Of a DNA stretch of 64,000 nt, positions 1 through 9,152 are shown piece by piece (the first letter of the stretch is position 1; each line of letters opens with the position of its first letter). The stretch spans positions 1 through 64,000 of the forward strand of contig CAIQWJ010000010.1 in the NCBI GenBank assembly GCA_903875575.1, in the 5' to 3' direction. The notes under the pieces were generated by a model, which was given only the letters and a program-made list of their open reading frames with translations, made no database searches and had not been told where the DNA came from. The stretch is from an uncultured Acidobacteriia bacterium (lineage in GTDB: Bacteria > Acidobacteriota > Terriglobia > Bryobacterales > Bryobacteraceae). A program made the translations under genes and the position numbers.

Positions 1-165
1 GATCCAGTGTTCCAGACGGAACCCCACACCATCACCTGCTTACGCTTTCTTCTCTTAAAGACACCCTCCAACCGCGCTCTTCACCCGCAGCCGTTTACCG
101 CGCAGCGGTTTAGTTCACTCACAATCTGCAATATAGCATTTTTGCGGGCGGTGGCAAAAACGGCC

Positions 166-2247
166 TCACCAGACGCTGGATTCGGCTAAGCCAGCACCGA
201 AACTGCCGCCGTGGGGGATGGACTGGATGGGCAGACCGTCCTGCCAGAACGACAGACGAACTCCTTTTAGCCCGTCTTTGAGGGCCACGCCGATTTCCAG
301 TACGTCTCGGAAGGCCGCTTCGGCCTGACCGGACTCCAGTAACGCCGACCCACCCGCAAGGCGTATGACGGCCAACTGACCGCTTCCCGTCTCCGGGTGG
401 ACCTGGATTTCGAGACCTTCCAACTGGGCAGCAGTTTCGGCGAAATCGGCGCGGACGTAGATCGAGTTGCCGTCGGAGCCGTAGAGGACTTCTTTCAGGA
501 GTGCGCGTTTGCCGTGCATGGCACCATCGCGCTGGTCGATGTCATAGACGCCGGCACCCATCCATTCAAAATAAGAGCCAACCACTCCATCTACAACCGG
601 ATGTATAGGGCCAGATGGCAGAATGCAGGTGTCCTTCGCTTCGGTGCGCAGGATGGATTGTGAAAGTTCCGGGGGAGTGGCGCGACCGAGGGCGCGGTAG
701 ACGTTGGCGAGGTGTTCGCGATAGATCTGGTCGAACTCTTCGCGATTGTCGGAGTGGTGCTCGGGGCCATACCACCAGTTCCAGTCGCTGCCTTCGGCGA
801 TCATGATCTCTTCCATGGCAAGGGCGCGCTTGTCCTCGGCCAGACCGCCGGGCGCGGCACAGGCGGCATCGTAAGCGCGGCGGGCGTCGAGCAGCAGTCG
901 CCAGGCCTTGTTGTCCTCTTCGGCACCGATCCAGACGTCGAAATTGGCGCTGATCCAGGAGCCGGGGAAGATGTTGATGAGGGGCTCGGGCTTCATCTTC
1001 TGGAAGGCTTCACCAACGGTGATTGCTTCCATGGAGGGATCGTTCTGAATGCCTGCGTAGAGTTCGCGGAAGAAGGGGCGGCCGCTGCGGTCGTAATATT
1101 CCCAGGCGTTTTCGCCATCGAGGATGATGGGGACCATGGCGTCGCGACCGCTGGCGAGGATGCCGGAGCAATTGTCGTGGATGCGTCGCAGGAAATCGCG
1201 CGCGGCGGTGCCGGAATCCATGCCGGAGTAGACGAAACCGATGAGGTCGCTCATCAGGTGGTCGCGGAAGATCATGCACATGTCGCGGCCGTCGCGGGCC
1301 CATTTGTAGGGCTTGTAGGTGACGTCGGGCGAGGCACCGCGGTTGAGGGTGCGTTCGAGGACGCCGTTGTCGGTCGCGGCCCATTGGAAGCCGACTTCAG
1401 AGGCGATGGAGAGGGCTTCATCGGAGACGGAACCTTCCGAGGGCCAGAGGCCGACGGGAGCTACGCCGAAGGTGGTCTTGATGTAGTCGCGGGCGCGCTG
1501 CAACTGCATGCGGGCGTCATTCGGGTATTTGAAGCGGGGCGGCAGCGGGACGTGCGGGTGGGAGACCTGGGCGATGTCGCTATCGCAGAGCAGCGGCAGA
1601 ATGGGGTGATAGAAAGGCGTGGTGGAGATTTCGATCTGGCCGGTTGCCGCGAGCTTGCGGTACTGCGGGATGACGAGGCCGATAATCTCGCGCTGCTTGC
1701 GGCCCATCAGGGCCTGATCTTCGTGGGAGAAGTTACGGCCCTTTTCGACGAGGGCACGGACTTCGGGATCGTGATCGAGAAATTCTTCATCGAACCATGC
1801 GACCTGGGAGAGAACCTGGAGGTCGCGGAAGTCCTGGGTGCCGAAGGAGGTGCGGCCGTTGGCAACGTCTTTCTGCGCCTGGTAAGCGTTGTAGAGTTCG
1901 CCGAAGCGCGGGTAGCGGTAGATCATGCGGCCCGGGTTGGCCATGAAGAAGTTGCGCAGGATAAAGGCCTGTTCGTCGGGCGTCAGGGATTCGGCGGGCT
2001 TGAGGGCGACGTTGAGAAATGGGTCATTGGCCGCGCCGCTGGCGTATTCCTCGACCTGCACCATCATGGACGGGACCAGGTTGAAGGTTTGCTTCACCCG
2101 GGGGAATTCTTCGAGGATCTTGACCATCCCGTAGTAGTCTTTGAGCGCGTGCATGCGGGTCCACGGGAGGCGGTATTCGCCGGAGACCAGGTCCTTGTAG
2201 AAGGGCTGGTGCATGTGCCAAAGGAAGCAGAGGTAGATTCGGGGCAT
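166..2247 (-). CDS. Glycoside hydrolase family 57 protein (DUF3536-type)
   Basis: 693-aa ORF beginning MPRIYLCFLWHMHQPFYKD, typical GH57 N-terminus; ILDGENAWEYY motif. Confidence 0.9.
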   Translation of the reverse strand: MPRIYLCFLWHMHQPFYKDLVSGEYRLPWTRMHALKDYYGMVKILEEFPRVKQTFNLVPSMMVQVEEYASGAANDPFLNVALKPAESLTPDEQAFILRNFFMANPGRMIYRYPRFGELYNAYQAQKDVANGRTSFGTQDFRDLQVLSQVAWFDEEFLDHDPEVRALVEKGRNFSHEDQALMGRKQREIIGLVIPQYRKLAATGQIEISTTPFYHPILPLLCDSDIAQVSHPHVPLPPRFKYPNDARMQLQRARDYIKTTFGVAPVGLWPSEGSVSDEALSIASEVGFQWAATDNGVLERTLNRGASPDVTYKPYKWARDGRDMCMIFRDHLMSDLIGFVYSGMDSGTAARDFLRRIHDNCSGILASGRDAMVPIILDGENAWEYYDRSGRPFFRELYAGIQNDPSMEAITVGEAFQKMKPEPLINIFPGSWISANFDVWIGAEEDNKAWRLLLDARRAYDAACAAPGGLAEDKRALAMEEIMIAEGSDWNWWYGPEHHSDNREEFDQIYREHLANVYRALGRATPPELSQSILRTEAKDTCILPSGPIHPVVDGVVGSYFEWMGAGVYDIDQRDGAMHGKRALLKEVLYGSDGNSIYVRADFAETAAQLEGLEIQVHPETGSGQLAVIRLAGGSALLESGQAEAAFRDVLEIGVALKDGLKGVRLSFWQDGLPIQSIPHGGSFGAGLAESSVW

Positions 2248-2250
2248 GGT

Positions 2251-4137
2251 TTATGGGGCTCCAGTAGGGGTGTTGCTGAATGCACCGAACAGGGGTGTGG
2301 CGGCGGCGTCGAAGATGGTGATGGGCCGGAGGCCGAGGATTATTTCGATGGTACGGAGGACGGAGAAAGGGTCGCCGCGGGTTGTGTCGAATGTAGGTTT
2401 CGTCCAGGGAGAGATGACCCGGACGTCCGTGAGTGTTCTTCCGGCTATGATCAAGCCGTCGTCGAACGCTGAGCCGGGAGACACTATGAAGATCGCGGTC
2501 TCATTCCGGAATTTGCTCTTTGCAACGGCGTCCGCGACGATGTTGTACACATCATGAAAGGCACCGATCCGCACGAGGAGCAATTGCGGCATGTCGCCCG
2601 CCTGTTCGAATTCCTTCATTTCCGCGGAAAATTCTTTGGCGCGGTCGGTGTCGGGATAGGCCGCATCGGGGCCACGATACTCCATGTCGGTCGATGGGGA
2701 GAGGATCGGGTCATAGACGCGGTCCACTTGCTCTCCATCGGCGTTGGGCTTCTCCAGATTGTGGACCTGGAAGCCGTAGTTGCGGAATTTCAGTCCGGCT
2801 TGCGCGGCTGCATTCCATATGTAGCCTGCGGGGGGAAGACTGGCTGGGTCAGGTGGACCGTTTGTGACGGGTGCGGCTTGGGTGCGGGCGAAGTAGTCGG
2901 TTTTGATTGCAGCTACCGCTGATTCGGAATTGCTGTCGGAGACGACGTAGACGACGTGTTTGATCGGGCCACCAGGGTGTATAGGATTGCCTGCGGGCGG
3001 GGCGGGAGGATCGAGCATTTCGTCGCGATAGTGGAACTTCGCCATCACCTCGTCGGAAGCGGCGCTAAGTCTTGCGTCGTCCGGAGCGTCGATGATTTGC
3101 ACGGAATCGCCGAGTCCATTGAGGATGGCGATGCGACCATCGGGCAGGGAGGTGACGGCAGTCGGATACTCGGCGGTGGGGATGTAGCCTTTGACGAAAT
3201 TGCGCTCGCCGGAGATATCGACGACTGCTATGGCGTTGACGTCCGAGCAGGCTACGTAGATCTGTTTTTTATCGGCGCTGATGCCTAGGGCACTGGGCGT
3301 CATGCCGAGCGGTTGGCGCGCTGTCAGCGCGAGGTTGATGGATTCGAGCTTCGTGAGATCGCCCGATTCGCTGGCTCCGAGGAGGAAGAGGCTATTGGTG
3401 TTGGCTCCGGGGACGAAGACGCGGGCCTTGATTTCGGCGATGCCGTCCGGGGGGGCGACGGCACCCTGGGGAAGACCGCCATCGAGCCAGAGCATGTCGA
3501 TGGGATGCGGGGCGACGCGGAAGTTGGCGAGGCGCTCGCCGGAGTTGACGTCGTACTGGCCGATGGTGCCGTCTGCCCAACTGGTGACGTACATCGTCTT
3601 GCCAGAGGGGTGGAAGAGGATGCGATAGGGGCGGCGGCCGGTCTTGATTCTGGAGAGGATGATGCCGGATTGTGGATTGATGACTGTGATGGAGTCGCGA
3701 TAGAGGTTGGCGACGTAGAGGAGGTGTCCATCGGGGGCGAAGCGCACGTCGCCGGCGAAATCCTGGGGGTTGCGGTCTCTTGCGGCTGAGATGGGGAAGG
3801 TGCGGGCTGCGGTGAGTTGGCCGCTGGCGAAGGTGTATTCGAGGACGGCGGCGCGGGTGCCGCCTCCAATGTAGACCTTGTCGCCGGTTTTCGAGAGGGC
3901 GAGGCCGAGCCAAGCTTCGGGGAGAGTGGTGCGGTTGAGTTCTTTGGCAGTTTTGAGGTCGATGACCGAAAGAGACGGTTGCTGGGTGGAAAGCACCAGC
4001 AGGTATTTGCCGTCCGGGGTCACGGCGGTCGACATGGGGAAGCTGCCTACCGGGATGGGGGCTGGGGATTGGGCGTGGATTGCCGGAGAGAGCAGGGCCA
4101 GCGCTGCGAAGAGGAGCGTGGACGAGATGCGGGTCAT
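2251..4137 (-). CDS. YncE-like beta-propeller protein with C-terminal phosphoesterase-like (apparently degenerate) domain
   Basis: 628 aa, signal peptide, YVTN-like repeats (TPDGKYLLVLS, PDGHLLYVANLYRDSITVIN); C-terminal SVLRTIEIILGL..FDAAATPLF resembles the end of YncE/alkaline-phosphatase fusions. Confidence 0.8.
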   Translation of the reverse strand: MTRISSTLLFAALALLSPAIHAQSPAPIPVGSFPMSTAVTPDGKYLLVLSTQQPSLSVIDLKTAKELNRTTLPEAWLGLALSKTGDKVYIGGGTRAAVLEYTFASGQLTAARTFPISAARDRNPQDFAGDVRFAPDGHLLYVANLYRDSITVINPQSGIILSRIKTGRRPYRILFHPSGKTMYVTSWADGTIGQYDVNSGERLANFRVAPHPIDMLWLDGGLPQGAVAPPDGIAEIKARVFVPGANTNSLFLLGASESGDLTKLESINLALTARQPLGMTPSALGISADKKQIYVACSDVNAIAVVDISGERNFVKGYIPTAEYPTAVTSLPDGRIAILNGLGDSVQIIDAPDDARLSAASDEVMAKFHYRDEMLDPPAPPAGNPIHPGGPIKHVVYVVSDSNSESAVAAIKTDYFARTQAAPVTNGPPDPASLPPAGYIWNAAAQAGLKFRNYGFQVHNLEKPNADGEQVDRVYDPILSPSTDMEYRGPDAAYPDTDRAKEFSAEMKEFEQAGDMPQLLLVRIGAFHDVYNIVADAVAKSKFRNETAIFIVSPGSAFDDGLIIAGRTLTDVRVISPWTKPTFDTTRGDPFSVLRTIEIILGLRPITIFDAAATPLFGAFSNTPTGAP

Positions 4138-5792
4138 TGGGCTTCCTCCTGATAGCGCTGGGCTATCGGGAAGCGTCGGCCGATCCCGAAGGCTTTCGAG
4201 GTGACCTTGAGACCGGGTGCCGCCTGCTGCCGCTTGTATTCGTTTCTATCCACTTTGCCGGCTACATCCTTCACAAGATTCAGCGCGATGCCGAGTTCGG
4301 CTGCGATTTCCACCGGGCTTCGCATCTCTTCCACGTACAGGCGGAGAATGGCGTCGAGCACTTCGTACGGGGGCAGGGAATCGCTGTCCTTTTGATCGGG
4401 ACGTAGTTCGGCGGAAGGCGGTTTCTCAAAAACCGATTCCGGGATGGCTCCGTTGTGGCGTTTGTTGGCTGCGCGGGAGAGGTCGTAGACCATCGTTTTC
4501 GGTACGTCGCTGATTACCGCGAGGCCGCCGCACATATCGCCGTAGAGAGTGCAGTAGCCGACGGCGATCTCGCTCTTGTTGCCGGTGGTGAGGACCATGG
4601 CGCCGAATTTATTGGAGAGCGACATCAGGGTGAGGCCGCGCAGACGGGCCTGGATGTTTTCTTCGGCGACATCGGGCTTGCGCCCTTCGAAGACCGGCGC
4701 GAGAGTGCGCAGCATTTCATCGTAGGCGGGAGAGATGGAGACGATCTCGAATTGAATTCCGAGGCGTTCGGCCATATCCTTCGCATCGCGCACGCTGTGG
4801 TCGGAAGAGTAAGGACCGGGCATGGCGACGCCGCGCACGTTTTCGCGACCGACGGCGTCGACCGCGACGGCGGCGGTGAGCGAGGAATCGATGCCGCCGC
4901 TGAGGCCGATGAGGACTTTGGCGAAGCCGCATTTGCGGATGTAATCGCGGGTGCCGAGGACGAGGGCTTCATAGACGGCTTCGGTTTCGTCGGGAATGTC
5001 CTCATGTATATCGCCGCGCCGAGCGGCGGTATCGACGATGACGAGATCTTCGCGGAACGATGCTGCCGAGGCGATGACGTTGCCATCGGCATCCATGGCA
5101 AAACTGGAGCCATCGAACACGACCTGATCGTTACCGCCCACCTGATTGACGACGATGGCGGGTACGCGGTGGCGGCGGACAAGGGCGCGGAACATATCGC
5201 GGCGCAATTCGCGCTTGCCTAAGTGATACGGGGAGGCGTTGACGCTGATGAGAAGGCTGCCGCCCTGCTGCATGAGTTCATCGACGGGATCGCGCGAGTA
5301 GAGGCGGTGGGTCCAGAAGAGCTTGTCGTTCCAGGAGTCTTCGCAAATGGTGAGGGCGAGGTTTTCGGTGCCGAGCGCCCAGATGGACTGTTCGCGGCCG
5401 GGCACGAAGTTGCGGCCTTCGTCGAAAACGTCGTAGGTGGGGAGCAGGAGTTTGGTCTGGCGCAGCAGGATGCGGCCAGCCTGGAGAATGGCGGCGGAGT
5501 TCGTGGTCTGCTTGCCGGTGGATTCCTGGGAGCGGCCGACGTAGCCGGCGACGATGGCGAGCGGGAGGTCTTTCGTATCTTCGGCCAGTTGGTGGAGGGC
5601 GCGCTCGGAACGTTCGGGGAAACTGCGTTTTTCCACGAGATCGCGGGGCGGATAGCCGGTGATGGAGAGTTCGGGAAAGACAGCGAGTTCGGCACCGCGT
5701 TCGGCGGCCTGGCGCGCAAGTCGGGTGATGCGGGCAAGGTTGCCGGAGAGGTCGCCGACAGTGGTGTTGATTTGCCCGAGGGCGATTCGCAT
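4134..5792 (-). CDS. nadE: Glutamine-dependent NAD+ synthase
   Basis: N-terminal nitrilase-like amidase (MRIALGQINTTVGDLSGN), C-terminal NAD synthase with SGGIDSSLTAA PP-loop; ATGA overlap with downstream gene. Confidence 0.95.
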   Translation of the reverse strand: MRIALGQINTTVGDLSGNLARITRLARQAAERGAELAVFPELSITGYPPRDLVEKRSFPERSERALHQLAEDTKDLPLAIVAGYVGRSQESTGKQTTNSAAILQAGRILLRQTKLLLPTYDVFDEGRNFVPGREQSIWALGTENLALTICEDSWNDKLFWTHRLYSRDPVDELMQQGGSLLISVNASPYHLGKRELRRDMFRALVRRHRVPAIVVNQVGGNDQVVFDGSSFAMDADGNVIASAASFREDLVIVDTAARRGDIHEDIPDETEAVYEALVLGTRDYIRKCGFAKVLIGLSGGIDSSLTAAVAVDAVGRENVRGVAMPGPYSSDHSVRDAKDMAERLGIQFEIVSISPAYDEMLRTLAPVFEGRKPDVAEENIQARLRGLTLMSLSNKFGAMVLTTGNKSEIAVGYCTLYGDMCGGLAVISDVPKTMVYDLSRAANKRHNGAIPESVFEKPPSAELRPDQKDSDSLPPYEVLDAILRLYVEEMRSPVEIAAELGIALNLVKDVAGKVDRNEYKRQQAAPGLKVTSKAFGIGRRFPIAQRYQEEAQ

Positions 5793-5840
5793 GAAACTCC
5801 AGTTTAGCGGCGAGGGAGTTGTGGCCCGACGTGCCCCGAT

Positions 5841-7520
5841 CTACTGGATGTTGGTGGGTTGCAGGTTCACCTGCGCGGTGCCTTTGGGCGCGAGTTCCAC
5901 TTCCTGGTAGCGGGTGTGGGACTGCCAGAGTTTGCCGATGCTTTCCGGGGTCATGTCATAGCTGTCGCGGGTGGCGAGCACGTAATATTTGCCAGGCGGC
6001 AGAGTGTCGGACTTGTACTGGCCAAGCTGATCCGTGGGGCCGGAGACGATCCTTGCCGCGAGAACACCTTCGGAAGTGACGCCGGCGGGAATGGCGATGA
6101 CGGTGGTATCGGCTACCGGGTTGCCATCTTTGTCAGTCACTTTGGCGGTCAGGGTTGCGCCGTCCTGGGCGATGGTAACGCGGAGGCCGGTGCCGGCGAG
6201 CGTGGTCCCCAATTGGAGAGGCGAGTATTGGACGCTGCGGTCTCCGTAAGTGACGTCTTTGATGTAGAGGCCGGGGCTGTTCACGGTGGCACGGATTCCG
6301 TAGGTATCTAAGAGCAGGCCGGAGAGAGTGATGGTGCCGGGAATATCGGGACGACCGCCGGATTTTTCACCCGGGAACTGCGTTCGCAGCAGAGGCGTGA
6401 GGTTGATATTGGGCTTGACGGTGATCGGCGTGGGAGGAGGCGCGCCTTCGAGGACGGCTTCCGCGTCTAACGAAATGCCTGGAGTTGTGGAAAGGCGAAG
6501 ATCCGCGAGGTCGCGGTCGGCGACGGTGATGGCGGTAATGCCCCAAGTGGAATTGGGGCCGGCGTTGCGCTCGCTGGCGGTGAGACGGTAGCTGCCAGGG
6601 TAGAGTTCGCAGAAGCGAAATTCGCCATCCGCGCCGGTCGTGGTGGATGGCGAACTCATGAACATGCCGCCGGCGCTCGAAACGCCGCTGGAGGGTCCGA
6701 GGGGCTCAACGGAGACGTTGAGCGCCGTTGGTCCATTGGGGGTGGCGGCGATGCCCGAGACGCAATATGACACAGACTTGCGAACCTGTATATCGACACC
6801 TTCGCGATGCTCGCCGGGGCGAATTTGCAGCGGGGCCGCACCTTCGCGGTCGGGAGACGAGGGATACCAGGTGCGCATGGGTATCTGGCGGCGCATTTGG
6901 GGATTCAGGGGGACCTCGGAATGGGCAGGCAGGTTTAACCGGCGCGCTTCCGCGACGAGATAGTAGTTGCGCGAGGCTTCCACATTGGCGATGGAGTATT
7001 CACCCAGATCGTTGGTGCGTCCGGTGCTCCTCAGGAAATAGCCGACGGAGCCGAGATAGTATTCCTTCGAGACGAGGAAGACGGTCATGTTGGGCAGGGG
7101 TTCCTTGTTTTCGTCGACGATTTTTCCCGCGACGGTGCCGGTGACGGAGACGCCGAAATCGATGCCTTCCAGATCTCGCCCCGCCGTTGTGACGATGCGC
7201 GTAGTGGCACCGGCGAAACCCCGCGGGCCCTGCACACGGACCTGGTATTGCGCCGGGGGGATGTCACTGAGCTTGTAGTGGCCCTGCTCGTCCGTGGTGG
7301 ATGAGATCTGTTTTGTCGCGGCGGTCATGGTGATGCCGCCGTTCGCCCAGTTCGCGTTGATGTAGGTGGAAACGGTGAAGTCCTTGAGCGGCGCGCCGGT
7401 GGCTTTGTCTTTGACGGTGCCGGAAATGGCGGCGGTTGTGACGGCGGCTGGCGGGGCCGGTGTCTGCGCGAAGGTCAGCGTGGCGGTGAGGATGAGGCTT
7501 GCAGGGGACAGGATTCTCAT
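5841..7520 (-). CDS. Carboxypeptidase regulatory-like domain protein, exported
   Basis: Start trimmed to ATG at 7520 (MRILSPASLILTATLTFAQ signal peptide), ATGA overlap with upstream gene stop; ISGTVKDKATGAPLKDFTV repeats. Confidence 0.8.
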   Translation of the reverse strand: MRILSPASLILTATLTFAQTPAPPAAVTTAAISGTVKDKATGAPLKDFTVSTYINANWANGGITMTAATKQISSTTDEQGHYKLSDIPPAQYQVRVQGPRGFAGATTRIVTTAGRDLEGIDFGVSVTGTVAGKIVDENKEPLPNMTVFLVSKEYYLGSVGYFLRSTGRTNDLGEYSIANVEASRNYYLVAEARRLNLPAHSEVPLNPQMRRQIPMRTWYPSSPDREGAAPLQIRPGEHREGVDIQVRKSVSYCVSGIAATPNGPTALNVSVEPLGPSSGVSSAGGMFMSSPSTTTGADGEFRFCELYPGSYRLTASERNAGPNSTWGITAITVADRDLADLRLSTTPGISLDAEAVLEGAPPPTPITVKPNINLTPLLRTQFPGEKSGGRPDIPGTITLSGLLLDTYGIRATVNSPGLYIKDVTYGDRSVQYSPLQLGTTLAGTGLRVTIAQDGATLTAKVTDKDGNPVADTTVIAIPAGVTSEGVLAARIVSGPTDQLGQYKSDTLPPGKYYVLATRDSYDMTPESIGKLWQSHTRYQEVELAPKGTAQVNLQPTNIQ

Positions 7521-9109
7521 TCCGGGCCTCCAGCGGCTAACTCGACGGTGGCGGCCTCGCCACCTGCTACTGTGATTTCCGTCATCTTCGAAAGGTCTGT
7601 GAGCCACCTGGTTTTTGAGGCTGCGGTGGCTGGTTGTGCGGCGATTCGATACTTGCCCGGAGGCAGCGCGTCGAAAGTGAAATGGCCGTCGGCGGATGGA
7701 AATGCGAGCTGCGATTGGGTGCCTTCGGGGTTGGAGGGGTTGAGCAGGGTCACGGCGAAGTCGATGGGGCGCGGCGCGTGCAGGGTGCCGCGGATTGAGC
7801 CTGCTGCCGCCACTTCCACGGCTACCGGCTGCGGCAGATCTTTGTTGGCGAGATCGACGACAGGATCATTTGCCTGGTAGCAGCCGGAGCCGAGGCCGTT
7901 GGCTGTTACGCGGAAGCGACCGGGCGGCAGGTTGAGAATCGACTGTTCTTTCGCGACACTGACCGGGCCGTTGGCGCTGAAGAAGGCTATGCCCCAGGGG
8001 TCCAGCGAGGTTAGCGCGACTGTGGCGCTTTGTGGGCACGCCGCCGGGAACGGCGTGTTGCCGTGTGCGCGCAGAACTACGGAGAGAGAGCGCGCGGGGC
8101 TGACAGGCACGGAGAGTCCGGTGATATCCGCGCCGCCGATCTGGAGGCGCATCTTGCCATAGTAGGGGTCGCCCTTGCCGAGGACGGATTCATAGCCCGT
8201 GTATCCACCTGTGGGACCGGTAGTGAACAGGTCATAAGTGCCCGGAGGAACATTGGGGAACTCAAAATCACCATCTTTGCCCGCGAGTGCGATGGCGATC
8301 GGCAGTACCGGCTGATCGGGCAGGCCAAGTGCGAGAGCAAAGCCGGAGGCAGCGGGAATCGAATCGGGCCAGGCAACTTTGCCTCTGACTTTGTATTGAG
8401 TGGTGGGTGTGACCAGGAAATTGAGATTGTTGTAGGTCTCGCCGCCCGCGATGGTGAAGACCTTTGGGTTGGTGTTATCGGGGTAGAACTGCATGCCGGA
8501 CCCTTCGTTGAGGCCGTAGTACCACATGGCGAGTTCGTACTGGCCGGGAGGAAGGTCAAAAAAACGGAAATGGCCGCCGTCTTCGGGTGAAGCGTCGCGG
8601 AGAGAGCGGAATTCGTTGCTGCCAGGTTGTTTGGTCAGCACGGTGATTCGCGTGGCACCAATGGTCTGGCCGTAGGGCGCCATCACGCGACCAGGGACTG
8701 GTTCCCCTCGCACGTTGGCGACGTGGCCGTCCATCACGCCATAGCGGACGAGGCGGAGTTGCACAGGTGTATTGGCCGGAAGGTGGAGTGGGAATGTGGT
8801 GGTGATGAAGTTGGGTTTGACGGCGTCGATAGTGTAATCGCCGGGCGGCAGGCCAGTGCCGGAGAAATGACCGGCGCGGTCGGTATCGAGATCCGCAACG
8901 AGTTCGCGGTTGCCGGGTTTGTGAATCTTCAATTCGGCGGAGGCGACTGGCTCGCCCGAGGAATCTTCAAGGACGCGACCGGCGAGGACTTCGGCGGCTG
9001 GCGGCGCACTTTGTGCCCGCAGTTGCTGAATGTGCAGCAAGGCGATGGGTGCGATAGCCAGGAACGCTAACAGACGGAGCCATGGGGTGTTCGGTTCGCC
9101 GGGTGCCAT
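7517..9109 (-). CDS. Carboxypeptidase regulatory-like domain protein, exported
   Basis: 530 aa, signal/TM N-terminus, LAGRVLEDSSGEPVASAELKI and LPPGDYTIDAVKP motifs. Confidence 0.8.
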   Translation of the reverse strand: MAPGEPNTPWLRLLAFLAIAPIALLHIQQLRAQSAPPAAEVLAGRVLEDSSGEPVASAELKIHKPGNRELVADLDTDRAGHFSGTGLPPGDYTIDAVKPNFITTTFPLHLPANTPVQLRLVRYGVMDGHVANVRGEPVPGRVMAPYGQTIGATRITVLTKQPGSNEFRSLRDASPEDGGHFRFFDLPPGQYELAMWYYGLNEGSGMQFYPDNTNPKVFTIAGGETYNNLNFLVTPTTQYKVRGKVAWPDSIPAASGFALALGLPDQPVLPIAIALAGKDGDFEFPNVPPGTYDLFTTGPTGGYTGYESVLGKGDPYYGKMRLQIGGADITGLSVPVSPARSLSVVLRAHGNTPFPAACPQSATVALTSLDPWGIAFFSANGPVSVAKEQSILNLPPGRFRVTANGLGSGCYQANDPVVDLANKDLPQPVAVEVAAAGSIRGTLHAPRPIDFAVTLLNPSNPEGTQSQLAFPSADGHFTFDALPPGKYRIAAQPATAASKTRWLTDLSKMTEITVAGGEAATVELAAGGPE

Positions 9110-9124
9110 ACTAAATATTTAGTA
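9109..9124. promoter_or_regulatory. Perfect 16-bp palindrome TACTAAATATTTAGTA; candidate operator
   Basis: Read directly; abuts the start codon of the 7517..9109 minus-strand gene. Confidence 0.55.
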
Positions 9125-9152
9125 CATTCGCGTGGATATTGCAAGGGGAGCT

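Noticed and set aside
712-2472. 586-aa plus-strand ORF
   Set aside because: Antisense shadow of the GH57 gene; G/V/D/E-rich composition and no domain.
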